From Phoronis ovalis (taxonomy: Eukaryota; Phoronida; Phoronidae), in contig JAOXYB010049002.1 in the NCBI GenBank assembly GCA_028565635.1, positions 1 through 11,939 of the forward strand: 11,939 bases of DNA, read 5' to 3'. Shown one piece after another: positions 1-8,169 of the stretch. Made by a program: the position numbers and the translations under genes. The notes under the pieces are model-generated. The model worked only from the letters and a program-made list of their open reading frames with translations. It did no database searches and was not told the DNA's origin. Numbering within the stretch: position 1 is the first letter of the stretch; every line of letters starts with the position of its first letter.

Positions 1-105
1 TTGCATGTTGCTTATCCGATAAGTGGCCAATTAGCGATGAATAGAACGGAGCTGATAGAGATCTGCTATGTCAGTGAGGGAATACCAGTCTCTTGCACTT
101 CACAG

Positions 106-142
106 GTTTAGAAGTGTGGTTGAGCAGCAAGCAGGATATTTC
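106..142 (+). CDS. MCC: MCC-like protein, penultimate coding exon (partial gene)
   Basis: This short exon follows a strong acceptor (pyrimidine-rich tract ending cacttcacag at 105) and ends at a donor, TTC|gtaatg, at 142/143. Its first base completes a codon begun in an exon left of the window. It then reads FRSVVEQQAGYF and joins in phase 0 to the exon at 359. Without splicing the frame would stop at 152-154. The residues suit a coiled coil, as expected near the MCC C-terminus. Identity rests mainly on the next exon; this exon is supported by its splice sites, the matching phase and the residue pattern. The rest of the gene lies left of position 1. Confidence 0.62.
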
Positions 143-358
143 GTAATGAACTAGGAATTTTATGCATATAAATAGTTTATACATAACCCAGAAATTTTGA
201 AAGGTCAAAGGTTAAGGTTAAAATTTAAGCACCTGTACAGGGGTTTGCTTTGAAATTGTAAATGCTTATAATTATCTCTGTTTCTGTAGTTAATGCTGTA
301 GAGAATTAGGCGAGAATAAATGAATCGGTTAAAATTGGAAACAAATTTATTTTTGTAG

Positions 359-436
359 GTTCATATGTTAAAGCAAAGAATTGGTCTGTTGGAAGAAGAA
401 ACCTCAAGACCTACTACAAATGAAACTTCCTTATAA
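359..436 (+). CDS. MCC: MCC-like protein, last coding exon with PDZ-binding C-terminus
   Basis: The exon follows a clean acceptor (tttatttttgtag, ending 358) and reads VHMLKQRIGLLEEE, then TSRPTTNETSL and a TAA stop at 434-436. ETSL is a class I PDZ ligand (S/T-x-hydrophobic at the carboxyl end). From memory, human MCC ends in PHTNETSL, which binds Scribble PDZ domains and has a phosphorylatable serine at position -1; that serine is kept here. MCC is a coiled-coil scaffold linked to cell polarity, migration and Wnt/NF-kappaB signalling. The Leu/Ile/Glu pattern before the tail fits the end of a coiled coil. The exon joins 106-142 in phase 0 across a 216-base intron. Only about 37 C-terminal residues are in the window, so the call depends on a short but distinctive match. 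Confidence 0.75.
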   Translation, partial: VHMLKQRIGLLEEETSRPTTNETSL

Positions 437-1558
437 TATGAAAAATATCTACTTAATATACCACGGCAGAAATCATGAGATTAAAAAGTCTTGATGCAAG
501 AACATTTGAATTTAGGATGGAAGGGTTGGAGAAGAATGTTTTCCTATTCATCATGACTTTTTGTCCTGTCCAATCTGTAGATAATCCAACGGACCTTAAT
601 ATTATGTCTGTTTCAAAAATCATTACTTTCGTTCATATTATTTATGCTACATAAATTCTTTCATACAATGAAGGCAGTGGATCTAGCATGTTCTCAACAT
701 AATGATAAATGAACATGAACATGTTTAAATTGGATGGCATACAGTATGCATTCACAGTGGCTGAATGTATTGTAATCAGTGTGGCTAAGTGTCCCCAAAA
801 CTCCAGGTGCAATGCATAATTCATAAATTGCCATTCATCCAGTTTAGAATAGTTTATTGTAATGAACAATATTATGTTTCTTTCTAGACACTGTATGCAT
901 TTCAGAAATGTTACTGTCAGGCTAATCCTCAAATCTCATAGTTCCCTGATATCTTTCTGGTGTTTTGTGTTCTATTGTAACTTGTGATATGCCATAGTTC
1001 ATGATAATGGCAGCATTAATGAGGCTAGTAAACTTGTCAATTACCTTCATTGCCTAAAAATAAGAAGCCTGGGTCTTTGCATTTGCAGATTCACAGGAAC
1101 AAATCTGAAACAATACACTCTAAAACTACCACTTATGGATTGCACATTCTAGTTTTATTCAGTAGGAAAATGATATTAGCCAAAAATTATATTCAAATTA
1201 TACTGTATGTATAAGTATGTAATTTCAGCTTTGATAAACCAAAGTCACATCATTTATATTTGCCTGTGAATTGTTTTAATTTTAATTGGTGCTTTTTGTC
1301 TTCAATTCTGTGCATGGATTTAGTATCAAAAATGTGTTACATATGCATGAAACATCAACAAATATATTTGATAAAATCCAGTCCAAATAAGTTTATAAAA
1401 ACAGTTACAAATAAATTACTTCTGTATCACACACAGATTACTTAATATATAGATCTGTTTGTTATATTGTATATTTACTAGGAATAATTTTGTTATGCAA
1501 TCCAGATATGTGTATAATGTGCAATTTGACAAGTCTTTTTATCACATTGTAAAATAAA
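437..1558 (+). other. probable 3' UTR of the MCC-like gene
   Basis: After the TAA at 434-436 no further coding exon is seen on this strand. Candidate poly(A) signals are ATTAAA at 480-485 and AATAAA at 1410-1415 and 1553-1558; the last is followed by a T-rich and then GT-containing stretch. A more distal AATAAA at 2457-2462 is followed by GT-rich sequence and could end a longer form. The 96-codon minus-strand frame at 642-932 shows no family resemblance and is taken as chance. Confidence 0.45.
1553..1558 (+). terminator. candidate poly(A) signal AATAAA, MCC-like gene
   Basis: A canonical AATAAA on the strand of the MCC-like gene, about 1.1 kb after its stop codon, followed by a T run and GT-containing sequence. 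It is one of several candidates (also 1410-1415 and 2457-2462). Confidence 0.35.
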
Positions 1559-1599
1559 TTTTTTGAAATAGATGCATCCTTGTTCTCTCATCTTGCAAA

Positions 1600-2842
1600 G
1601 TTGAAAAAAAATTGCTCTGGTAAGGTTATATACCACTTATTTTAATCGAAAGTTCAAATGTGAATTTACATCATATTAAAAATTGAAAGTACTACATTTT
1701 ATACTTTGGAACTTCTGTTTTTAAACTGTTTTTAAAATTAGTTTGATCGCTCTGTGTTACCGATTGCATCGTAATCACCAATTTTCTGTAGATCATCAAA
1801 CTCGTAGAGAATGACAAGTTTGCATATGATTTCAGGTAAAATGGTGGTGATATCTATGGATGAACAGGGCTGCATAATGTCAAACGATTGTCACATAATC
1901 AATTTTCATTTACCAAAGTGTTTTGTACGGATCAAATTCATTCAACCCTTGTAATTTAGCAAATTTGTTTTTGAAGCTTCGTGAAACATTTCAACTAAAA
2001 TTTCGTTTTCATAATATTTGTGTATATTTTACATTACCTAGAACATGATTTCTCAACTTGTAACTGAAAGGAAACCTCAAATACAAAGAATGTTAAATAA
2101 AAACCTTTACTTTACACCTCCCTCAATTGTCCCAAGCAATTATCTCCCCATAATTGACTTTCATAATACATAAAATATATGATTTGTTCACGAGGTATAG
2201 AATGTGTTGCGAGTCATCTTACTCAAATATGAAATACATGTACAAACTTGTTATTTATATTTGTTTTATAATGCAAGCTGTAATCTAATTCGGCCAAAAA
2301 ATGTGTGTCAAAAGGCAATGGAAGAAACTAGCTCCATGTGCACACCACAAGTTTTTCAACTATTGTCTACTCTTAAAGACCGATTTGAATAGACTAATTA
2401 AAATGTTTTCCAATATGTATATTTGTGCACGATGCATTTTGACAAGTTTTGCAAGAAATAAAATGTTGGTTATTAATGTGTGATCATGCATCTGCATGCC
2501 TTGTGTTTATCTGCTGAGATAATAGGTCGAAACCATCGTACCTGGGAATCGAAATCAATGCCACTCCTCACAATTCGAACCACTCGACTATATAGGCAAG
2601 GTTGAGGAATTTAATATTTTACTGCTTTATCCTTGCTCCAATGTTTTAAAAGTTGATGTTTCATATCAATTCATGTGCGATGTTTGATGAAATTTTGAAA
2701 ATTCTGAAATATGTGTTGCAAGCAACCGAAAAAGTGACCTGTATCAACATTTCTGATTTCTACCCTGAAATACTGGTACAAGTGGATGCAGGTGTAATTA
2801 TGCCTACTTTAACTGCAAATACAAGAAATGTAAATAATACCG
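1600..2842. other. AT-rich intergenic stretch between convergent genes, no gene seen
   Basis: This lies between the ends of the MCC-like gene (+) and the IkappaB gene (-). The short open frames here (about 60-65 codons, at 2204-2483 and 2653-2850) have no recognisable family, no splice context and the composition of the flanking AT-rich DNA. I see no RNA gene. Part of it may be distal MCC 3' UTR if the poly(A) signal at 2457 is used. Confidence 0.5.
2457..2462 (+). terminator. candidate distal poly(A) signal AATAAA
   Basis: AATAAA followed within 30 bases by a GT-rich stretch (atgttggttattaatgtgtg), the usual arrangement of a cleavage site. It would give the MCC-like mRNA a 3' UTR of about 2 kb. 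No other + strand gene nearby could own it. Confidence 0.3.
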
Positions 2843-2848
2843 TTTATT
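2843..2848 (-). terminator. candidate poly(A) signal (AATAAA on minus strand), IkappaB gene
   Basis: TTTATT on the + strand is AATAAA in the IkappaB direction, about 400 bases after the IkappaB stop. I noticed no earlier copy of this hexamer between the stop and here. It therefore gives the simplest 3' end for the IkappaB mRNA. Confidence 0.4.
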
Positions 2849-3248
2849 AAAATTGAGAATAAACTAAAATGTTACACCCAAATTAAATATGGAAACTGTA
2901 GTAACAATATGCAGAAAGTCATTTCTAGTTCCATGAACAGCATATAGCATTGTTTTACAAACCAAAAGTGTATTTACACTATATTTGGTGAAAATAACAA
3001 ATGCAGTCTTTAAACCGCATTTAAATGAAGTATAATCATACAGTAAAACAAATCTTTGTGCAAACTATCAACTCCAAATACTGCAACAATAACAGATTCC
3101 TGAGTAGCCTGGAGCTGTTTACAGACACTTTGGTGTCCCTGATGATTTACTCTCGACCGGTTCTTGATGGAAGATGACAGATCTCGGAGTAGAACTTATC
3201 AAGCTGGCTTTTTGGCTAGTTGCTCAGTGCACTTTTCCAACTTGTTTT
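2843..3248 (-). other. probable 3' UTR of the IkappaB gene
   Basis: This runs from the TGA at 3249-3251 to the first AATAAA downstream on the minus strand. The part nearest the stop (about 3100-3250) is less AT-rich than its surroundings, as transcribed sequence often is. No open reading continues through it. Confidence 0.4.
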
Positions 3249-3299
3249 TCACATAGATACTGGCTTACCACCAATTTCAAAGTCGTCAATCGAATCCAT
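3249..3299 (-). CDS. NFKBIA: IkappaB exon 5: conserved C-terminal tail and stop
   Basis: The acceptor is taaattgttgcag ending at 3300. The exon joins exon 4 in phase 0 and reads MDSIDDFEIGGKPVSM, then TGA. Aligned with the human IkappaB-alpha end (YDDCVFGGQRLTL) it keeps DD, the hydrophobic residue, GG, the basic/polar position, and the final hydrophobic-S/T-hydrophobic triplet. The match makes this tiny exon, 1031 bases beyond exon 4, convincing. A donor-like GGTG|gtaagc lies inside it, but using it would remove the conserved end. Confidence 0.82.
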   Translation of the reverse strand: MDSIDDFEIGGKPVSM

Positions 3300-6208
3300 C
3301 TGCAACAATTTAATTGCTATTAGTACATTGGAATTATATAATAATAAGAATAATTAAAGGGACATCTATTTTCATAACAACATTTCCCTAAAGAATTTAA
3401 CCGAATTAAATAAACAAAATATATATTTCATAAAGTTAAGTTTTTGCAACAAAAAGATGACTCAAACAGCACCCGTACGCGTAATCAAAATTCCAAGATT
3501 GTAATACCTAACTTCCCAATACTTAGTATTCTATTTTTAGTCATTTTTAGATAAATAAATGTACTAATAATACATTTCGATGTATTTTTGCAAAGGAATT
3601 ATGATTCAAATGCTGTTGGTATGAGTATTTGAAAATTCAAGATTATGATACAAAATTTCCCAATCACTATGAAACTTATCACCGTATGACTTACTGAAAT
3701 TTCCCATCTACCACAATCAAAGGATAAAGTATTTATTATGTATATTGTATTCATCCCACTTTAGTTTCACACTAGCATTAGTGCACATTACTAAATATGG
3801 TTTGAGATTACTCAGGGAATTCCCCAATGGGAAAACCCCAACACAATGTTTTTAAGCAACTCCTGGCAATCGGTACTTATCCATGATGAGAACACAATAA
3901 GTGTTGATTCAAAAAACAAGTCACAGGATTTTCCTGCTTATAAAAATCCCAAATTACATCAAGGTTTTTCGTCCAATTTGTTATGTGTTTACAATGTGTA
4001 AATCAATGTAAATACTTATTTCAAAAAATGAAAAGTATCCAATACAAGCTCCAAGGTTAAAGTTTCCCATATTTTATATTTGGGTCCAGTCCACTAGTAT
4101 TTCTAGGCCTCTCAAATATATTCCCCAGGGCCCTGTATTCAGTTATTTTCAGTTTCATCACTGACTATCACAAAATGCATACCCATGTTTAAAGAATTAT
4201 CACATACAAATTACTTTATTAACATTTTATCTATGCACAATTGTGGCTTGCATAAAAATTACTTCTGGCCCAGCAGTATATACACAATATTTGGCAAACA
4301 CCCTGCATCTATACTCTAATTGACATTTACCTCTTCTTCAGAGTCATCAGTATCTGAATATGTGGTGAGTTGCATTGGATCTGCCCCAAACGATAGCAAC
4401 TTTTGTACAATTCTATGATGGCTTTTACCAGCTGCAAGTCGAAGTGGTGTGGCATTATCGTATGTTAGAGCTTCAATGTCTGCATTCCAGTTCAGCAACA
4501 TTTCTACTAAATGTTCGTTATCATTTTCTGCTGCATAGTGAAGAATGGTACGACCACTTTTGCCATCCTGCAAAAAAAATGATTGTATTGTTTATACCTG
4601 CTTCAGCCATTCACACAACTACAATTTACTCCTTAGAGAATTAATCCCAGGATTTACAGAATATATAACTTTTTACTACAAGACATACTTTATGTAATTA
4701 GGAGATTCAGTGTTTATATAGAACGATCTATAAACAAACAAAATGAATAGCACAATACATTACCTTAATATTAATATCCGCTGCATGTTTTGTTACAAGA
4801 TAATATACAATTCTGTAGTGGTTGTTTGCTGCAGCAAGGTGGAGCATTGATAACCCTGTAAAGAGAACAATTCTATATTATGCTTCATCTCGAGAGAATA
4901 ACACTGTCTTCGTACATTTGGAGATCCTTTGTCATTTATAATATACTTTAACTGAACAATTTAAAAAACAAAAGAATGTTTCTGCTTACCAGAAAAGTTT
5001 AAAGAATTCAATTTTTGCTTCAGAGGTTGCGTTAATAGTTTGACACTCTTCTCATCACCTTCCTTGCATGCTATGTGAAGAGGTGTGTTTCCTTCACAGT
5101 CAACAATATCTGAATCTGCATTGGATTGCAACAGAGAGTGTAATACATCATGCTGCTTGGTCAGTATAGCTAGATGCAGAGGCGTTTGACCATCACAGTT
5201 TTTAATATTTAGATGCGCTGGAGATGGTGCAGTTTTGATTATATCAATGCATATGCAAGTCAGTAGTTGAATGATTGCTATGTGAAGTTGGCTGCAAAAT
5301 AAAATTTATTTATTATAATAATTGCATTTAAGTAAGTATTTTGAAACTGAAATTCACTTAACGGCATCTAGGCTGTGTAAAACTCAAGAGTTTACGTAGA
5401 CTTTTATATAATTATCCTATCTTGAATATATACATACATACATAACATAAAATGACAATTGCAAAACTAAAAGCATCGATTCCTCATTGTCATTGATTAT
5501 CATGAATTGCAAATTAAAACTAAAGCACTAACACTGGCATATTATATGTGAATTGATACTGATGGTAATATTCCCCAGCGAAAAAAATCTATAATCAATA
5601 AAATTTAAATGGGCGGGATTTTGTTTACGTCGTGCTAGTCATCTTGGACATTATTCTGAGTCCAAAGTGTTCACATTGTACTACAGTAAGTTTCAAAAGA
5701 TTAGGTCTGCAGCTGATTTGCCAGGATCCGTCCCCTAGGCATAGGCCAATATGTCACATATTTGTGTGCCAATATGCACAGTTTATATCCAAGAATTTTA
5801 GCTCAACAATAATACTTACGTATCTCCATCCTCATCCTGGGCAAACGCGCATACTGGTTGTGTTGGCAAACTATCTAGTTCTTGACTATAATATGCTGCA
5901 TCGTCATCGTCCGGAACCTCCAATTTATCCGGTTTTGGCTCTTGTTGAACATGTGGTGTAATGTGAACAAGGCCTAGCCTTTCTGCAAGGATACTTTGTT
6001 GTTCCCCAGACGGAATAAAATCATGATCGTTTCCAGAATCAAAGTACGAATCAACTTGATCTAAATCCTTTCCTTGACCTTGTACATATCCTTTTACTCT
6101 TTTGTTATACGATGGATTAACATGTCCATCAACTACATCATCTATCGCAGGATTTACTCTGTCCTCTTCCAAATCATCTGTTGGCAATGAATCACAGTAA
6201 GAAGACAT
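3249..6208 (-). CDS. NFKBIA: IkappaB (NF-kappaB inhibitor alpha/cactus-like), complete five-exon gene
   Basis: The coding parts, in gene order, are 6208-5820, 5291-4990, 4855-4764, 4567-4331 and 3299-3249, with introns of 528, 134, 196 and 1031 bases, all GT-AG and all in phase. The joined protein is 356 residues (human IkappaB-alpha is 317). It has an acidic N-terminus with a DSG degron at 57-59, six ankyrin repeats at about 127-331, an acidic PEST-like stretch (SDTDDSEEE, 332-340) and a tail DDFEIGGKPVSM matching human DDCVFGGQRLTL at spaced positions. The first repeat begins DGDTQLHIAII, close to human DGDSFLHLAII. Family members hold Rel/NF-kappaB dimers in the cytoplasm until IKK phosphorylation, ubiquitination and proteasomal loss release them. 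No frameshift is seen. It could equally be called cactus or an IkappaB-alpha/epsilon ancestor; family membership is near certain. Confidence 0.93.
3300..4330 (-). other. IkappaB intron 4
   Basis: This is the longest intron of the gene: GT (gtaaat) at 4330, AG at 3300, AT-rich, with no further exon recognised. It carries a minus-strand AATAAA at 4215-4220, about 100 bases after the readthrough stop at 4316, so a prematurely polyadenylated short isoform is possible. Confidence 0.6.
4215..4220 (-). terminator. candidate intronic poly(A) signal in IkappaB intron 4
   Basis: TTTATT on the + strand is AATAAA in the gene direction. It lies about 100 bases past the in-frame TAG reached when exon 4 is not spliced, so it could end a short IkappaB mRNA. 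The hexamer is common by chance in AT-rich DNA. Confidence 0.25.
4331..4567 (-). CDS. NFKBIA: IkappaB exon 4: ankyrin repeats 5-6 and acidic stretch
   Basis: The acceptor is attttttttgcag ending at 4568. The exon encodes residues 262-340: repeat 5 (SGRTILHYAAENDNEHLVEM...), repeat 6 (NATPLRLAAGKSHHRIVQKLL, then SFGADPMQL) and the acidic run SDTDDSEEE, comparable to the PEST region of IkappaBs. The donor GAG|gtaaat at 4331/4330 is strong. If it is not used, the frame continues only VNVN and stops at TAG 4318-4316, giving a short form without the conserved C-terminal tail. Confidence 0.93.
4764..4855 (-). CDS. NFKBIA: IkappaB exon 3: ankyrin repeat 4
   Basis: The acceptor is ttctctttacag ending at 4856; two G's complete Gly231. 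The exon encodes residues 232-261, reading LSMLHLAAANNHYRIVYYLV and then TKHAADINIK, one ankyrin repeat matching the human [21 protein letters not shown] segment. It ends at AAG|gtaatg in phase 0. At 92 bases it is too short to show up as an open reading frame by itself. Confidence 0.92.
4990..5291 (-). CDS. NFKBIA: IkappaB exon 2: ankyrin repeats 1-3
   Basis: The acceptor is attttgcag ending at 5292; the first base completes Thr130. The exon encodes residues 131-230 and the first base of Gly231. Repeat 1 runs QLHIAII..., repeat 2 has DGQTPLHLAILTKQHDVLHSLL, cut by the usual A-D turn (NADSDIVD), and repeat 3 has EGNTPLHIACKEGDEKSVKLL. TPLHxA, the ankyrin signature, occurs twice. The insert in repeat 3 (TQPLKQKLNSLN) sits where IkappaB-alpha also has an insert (TQSCTT...). 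The donor is TCTG|gtaagc at 4990/4989. Repeat 1 is one residue shorter than the human one and unusually hydrophobic (LLTCICIDII). Confidence 0.93.
5292..5819 (-). other. IkappaB intron 1
   Basis: A 528-base intron, gtaagtatt at the start and ttttgcag at the end. No additional exon is recognised. The stretch around 5700-5790 is less AT-rich and contains two copies of gccaatatg about 35 bases apart, of unknown meaning. Confidence 0.6.
5820..6208 (-). CDS. NFKBIA: IkappaB exon 1 (coding): signal-response N-terminus
   Basis: The start chosen is ATG at 6208 (MSSYCDSLPTDD), with G at -3. The frame stays open 26 codons further upstream but has no earlier ATG, only a TTG. The exon encodes residues 1-129 and two bases of 130. 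DSGN at 57-60 aligns with the IKK/beta-TrCP degron of IkappaBs. Lys47 lies 11 residues before Ser58, matching the spacing of the ubiquitinated Lys21/22 to Ser32 in human IkappaB-alpha; Lys36 and Lys39 are further options. The second degron serine is absent (DSGNDH), although Ser67 follows. The exon ends at GGAGATAC|gtaagtatt, a near-perfect donor, inside the DGDT that opens ankyrin repeat 1. Confidence 0.9.
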
Positions 6209-6506
6209 GTCTGTATATTGTAAAAAAAACCTTTGTGTACGCGGAAAAGCACAATTCAAATTCAATATGGCCGAATTTATCGACAAAAATATTCTCCCAA
6301 TGAATAATTATGTCTTTATCCTAGACTCTTTCTGACGTTATTTAGTCCGTACCTATGATCAGGACGAAAATTTGTTTTTAGCACAATCTTCTTATATCCA
6401 ACGGGTCGAAAATTTTAAGTTATGTGTAAAATTTTGTCGTAAAGCACAACTTTTCAACAACGCAACTGGAAATTTCTCTGGTTACGCCAAAGAAGTGGGC
6501 TTTTTT

Positions 6507-6517
6507 GGGGATTCCCC
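6507..6517. promoter_or_regulatory. kappaB site 1 (GGGGATTCCCC)
   Basis: GGGGATTCCCC matches the GGGRNWYYCC consensus fully and is symmetric about its centre, 300 bases upstream of the IkappaB ATG. Such 11-base sites bind p50/Rel dimers well. Confidence 0.85.
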
Positions 6518-6522
6518 TATTT

Positions 6523-6532
6523 CAGCCAATCA
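6523..6532 (+). promoter_or_regulatory. CCAAT box 1 (CAGCCAATCA)
   Basis: CAGCCAATCA is a good NF-Y site, located 6 bases from kappaB site 1. An identical decamer follows 33 bases on. Confidence 0.6.
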
Positions 6533-6555
6533 TGAACATAATGACTGCGCCACTG

Positions 6556-6565
6556 CAGCCAATCA
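6556..6565 (+). promoter_or_regulatory. CCAAT box 2 (CAGCCAATCA)
   Basis: This is an exact repeat of CCAAT box 1, 33 bases away. Tandem CCAAT boxes at about this spacing (three helical turns) are typical of promoters that bind NF-Y cooperatively. It lies 14 bases before kappaB site 2. Confidence 0.6.
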
Positions 6566-6579
6566 AAACAAAGCGTTTT

Positions 6580-6590
6580 GGGAATTTCCC
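6580..6590. promoter_or_regulatory. kappaB site 2 (GGGAATTTCCC)
   Basis: GGGAATTTCCC matches the kappaB consensus on both strands, 73 bases (about seven helical turns) from site 1 and 373 bases upstream of the IkappaB ATG. Confidence 0.85.
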
Positions 6591-6667
6591 AGCCTAGCCA
6601 TGTCATGTTCCCCAGGTGACTAAGTACGTACGATAAAGGATGAATGCGGGTGAAAAGTTTATGGAAT

Positions 6668-6678
6668 GGGAAAAACCA
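6668..6678 (+). promoter_or_regulatory. possible third kappaB/Dorsal-type site (GGGAAAAACCA)
   Basis: GGGAAAAACCA fits the looser Dorsal/Dif pattern (GGG, A/T run of 4-5, CC, A/C) but not the strict vertebrate kappaB consensus. It lies 78 bases from kappaB site 2. Confidence 0.4.
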
Positions 6679-6679
6679 T

Positions 6680-7090
6680 GATAAATCTGACGAAGAAAAT
6701 TCAAGTACATTTTAAAAAATAATTACAGTTTCTGCATGTTTGATAATATCTTCCTGAAACTAAATTTTCTCGTAATTTTTTATATCACGAAATTATTTTT
6801 TGCTGAATATTATTTTTAACATTCCGGCACAGCCTTTAAAAACACAAACTATGAAATCATATAGCCTATATATTAAAAAGTAAACGATGACTAAAGACAA
6901 AATTTCGAACAGCCTGACAAAGTACGATTTTCCTCAGTACATATTTAATAATCACTTTTCCGACATTCAGGAGATAGATATAGTATAAAGTGCTTAAACA
7001 ACATTTGCTAACAGCTCCCGCTTAAAAGTTATATATAGGCCTAGCCAGTTTTTAATTTTTGGATCTTAACCATGTAAAGGTAACAGCCCC
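6680..7090. other. AT-rich intergenic DNA, nothing recognised
   Basis: Upstream of the IkappaB promoter and rich in A/T runs. I see no exon, RNA gene or repeat structure. Confidence 0.5.
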
Positions 7091-7103
7091 GTCAGACACT
7101 TTT

Positions 7104-7115
7104 GGGGGGGGGGGG
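7104..7115 (+). repeat. 12-base G homopolymer
   Basis: An uninterrupted run of 12 G's in AT-rich DNA. It marks the left side of a G/C-skewed, repeat-like stretch. Length may vary between individuals or be miscalled by sequencing. Confidence 0.85.
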
Positions 7116-7287
7116 TGCGTTTGTGGTGCTTTTAGAATTATCGATTTCAGAAAATATCAGTTCAGTAATCCAAAAAGAGCGCTGAAAGGTCTCCGTGTTG
7201 CCAGAAAAAAATGACAAGCAAAAAAAAGGACATTTCACTCCTATTGTAACAATACGCCCCGGAATAAGTGCTAACGTCAAAAAAAAA

Positions 7288-7400
7288 CTTTCTGTTCCAA
7301 AGGGGTGTTGCGGGCAGGTGCACGTGTTTTCCTGTCACTTCAAAAGGGACGTGTTGCGTTACTATTTCAAAAGGGGGGTGCGTTACTGTTTCAAAGCGAG
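7288..7400 (+). repeat. degenerate ~25-base repeat, about four copies
   Basis: Units of the form tt-ctgtttcaaaagggg-gtgcg recur at about 7288-7312, 7332-7358, 7359-7382 and 7383-7400. Copies 2-4 are directly adjacent; copy 1 is separated by a G-rich spacer. Shared cores are TTCAAAAGGG and GTGTTGCG/GGTGCG. Open reading frames across this area are by-products of the repeat and of long A/G runs. Confidence 0.65.
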
Positions 7401-8169
7401 AAGTTATCTTTGTATATAGATCTATATAGTCTTTACCTTTGTCAGTTATAAAGGTATGTATTCTAAACTGGTTTGAAACCATAGATTCGTGTATCGAAAT
7501 CACTGTGATATGTCATGCTATGTTGGTACACTAAATAAGTGTCAAGGGAAAATGCATGAATGCAGCCATGGACCATGGATAAATCCAGAGGTACTGAAAC
7601 CTGTTTTGTATGTCATGTTACCATTTGACTGGTATGAAAATTTAAAATACTTTTAGTTCTATTGAAAATATTTGTTGATAATACAAGTCCCCGTGCGCAC
7701 TCCAACAAAAAGGCGTAGCACATGACTGTTATGCATTTTTAAAATGACCCTTAAACCCTGATTTTTCCTTAATTTATTATACCCCTATTTTCGCGAAAAC
7801 AAGGATATTTCGCACTGAAAAAACACCCCCTTCTTTAGGCTTTCAAGTATAGACAAAAACAAATGTCTACCCTTTCTACGTGCTACTGAATAATTATACA
7901 GTCGATGAAGGTAAGGTTAGTGAATCAAGAACAAAGTTTTTCCCCTACTTTTTTTACTCGTTTTTAGTATGAATCTGGTCATGATTCTCTCGATTTTATA
8001 CCATATTTTTGATTTTCAAGGAGTCCTTTTCTAAAAAATCTACCCTTTTTTCAAGTTTTGAGGACCGTAACTTTTTTCAAAATGATCTTCCTTTTCCGCG
8101 AATTCGTAACGTTCATGTGGTCCAATGTCATGTTGGGGTGCGGGGACCTGGCTGAAAATACCCGCGATG

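Larger units (their letters stand above)
6300..6680 (-). promoter_or_regulatory. promoter/5' flank of the IkappaB gene with clustered NF-kappaB sites
   Basis: Lying about 90-470 bases before the IkappaB start codon, this segment is less AT-rich than its neighbours and holds two perfect symmetric kappaB sites, a third Dorsal-like site and two CCAAT boxes. A TGACG half-site is present near 6332. No clear TATA box is seen; a TAAATAA near 6340 is the nearest candidate. In vertebrates and flies IkappaB/cactus genes are induced by NF-kappaB itself, and this layout fits that loop. The transcription start is not defined by the sequence. Confidence 0.75.

Noticed and set aside
1-111. + strand frame open from position 1 for 36 codons
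   Set aside because: It ends in a stop and conflicts with the strong acceptor at 104-105, whose exon continues in phase into the MCC tail; 36 open codons are easily reached by chance.
642-932. 96-codon minus-strand reading frame
   Set aside because: It resembles no known family, has no splice or promoter context, and lies in the probable MCC 3' UTR.
5632-5961. 109-codon + strand frame
   Set aside because: It is antisense to IkappaB exon 1 and intron 1; the exon's family match and splice signals explain the region.
6209-6286. N-terminal extension of the IkappaB exon 1 frame
   Set aside because: The extension contains no ATG and would need a TTG start; ATG at 6208 has a G at -3 and gives a normal IkappaB length.
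6372-6623. 83-codon + strand frame over the IkappaB promoter
   Set aside because: It has no ATG at its start and no family match; its residues simply translate the kappaB and CCAAT elements.
7092-7503. Overlapping frames on both strands in the 7.1-7.5 kb repeat block
   Set aside because: Their sequence is dictated by G, A and T runs and the 25-base repeat; no domain is seen.
7540-7620. Minus-strand reading containing GFIHGP, tested as the missing SQOR tail GYWGGP
   Set aside because: Only a few residues agree, the rest (WLHSCIFP) does not match LRKLFHLG, and it lies about 1.9 kb beyond a good poly(A) signal.
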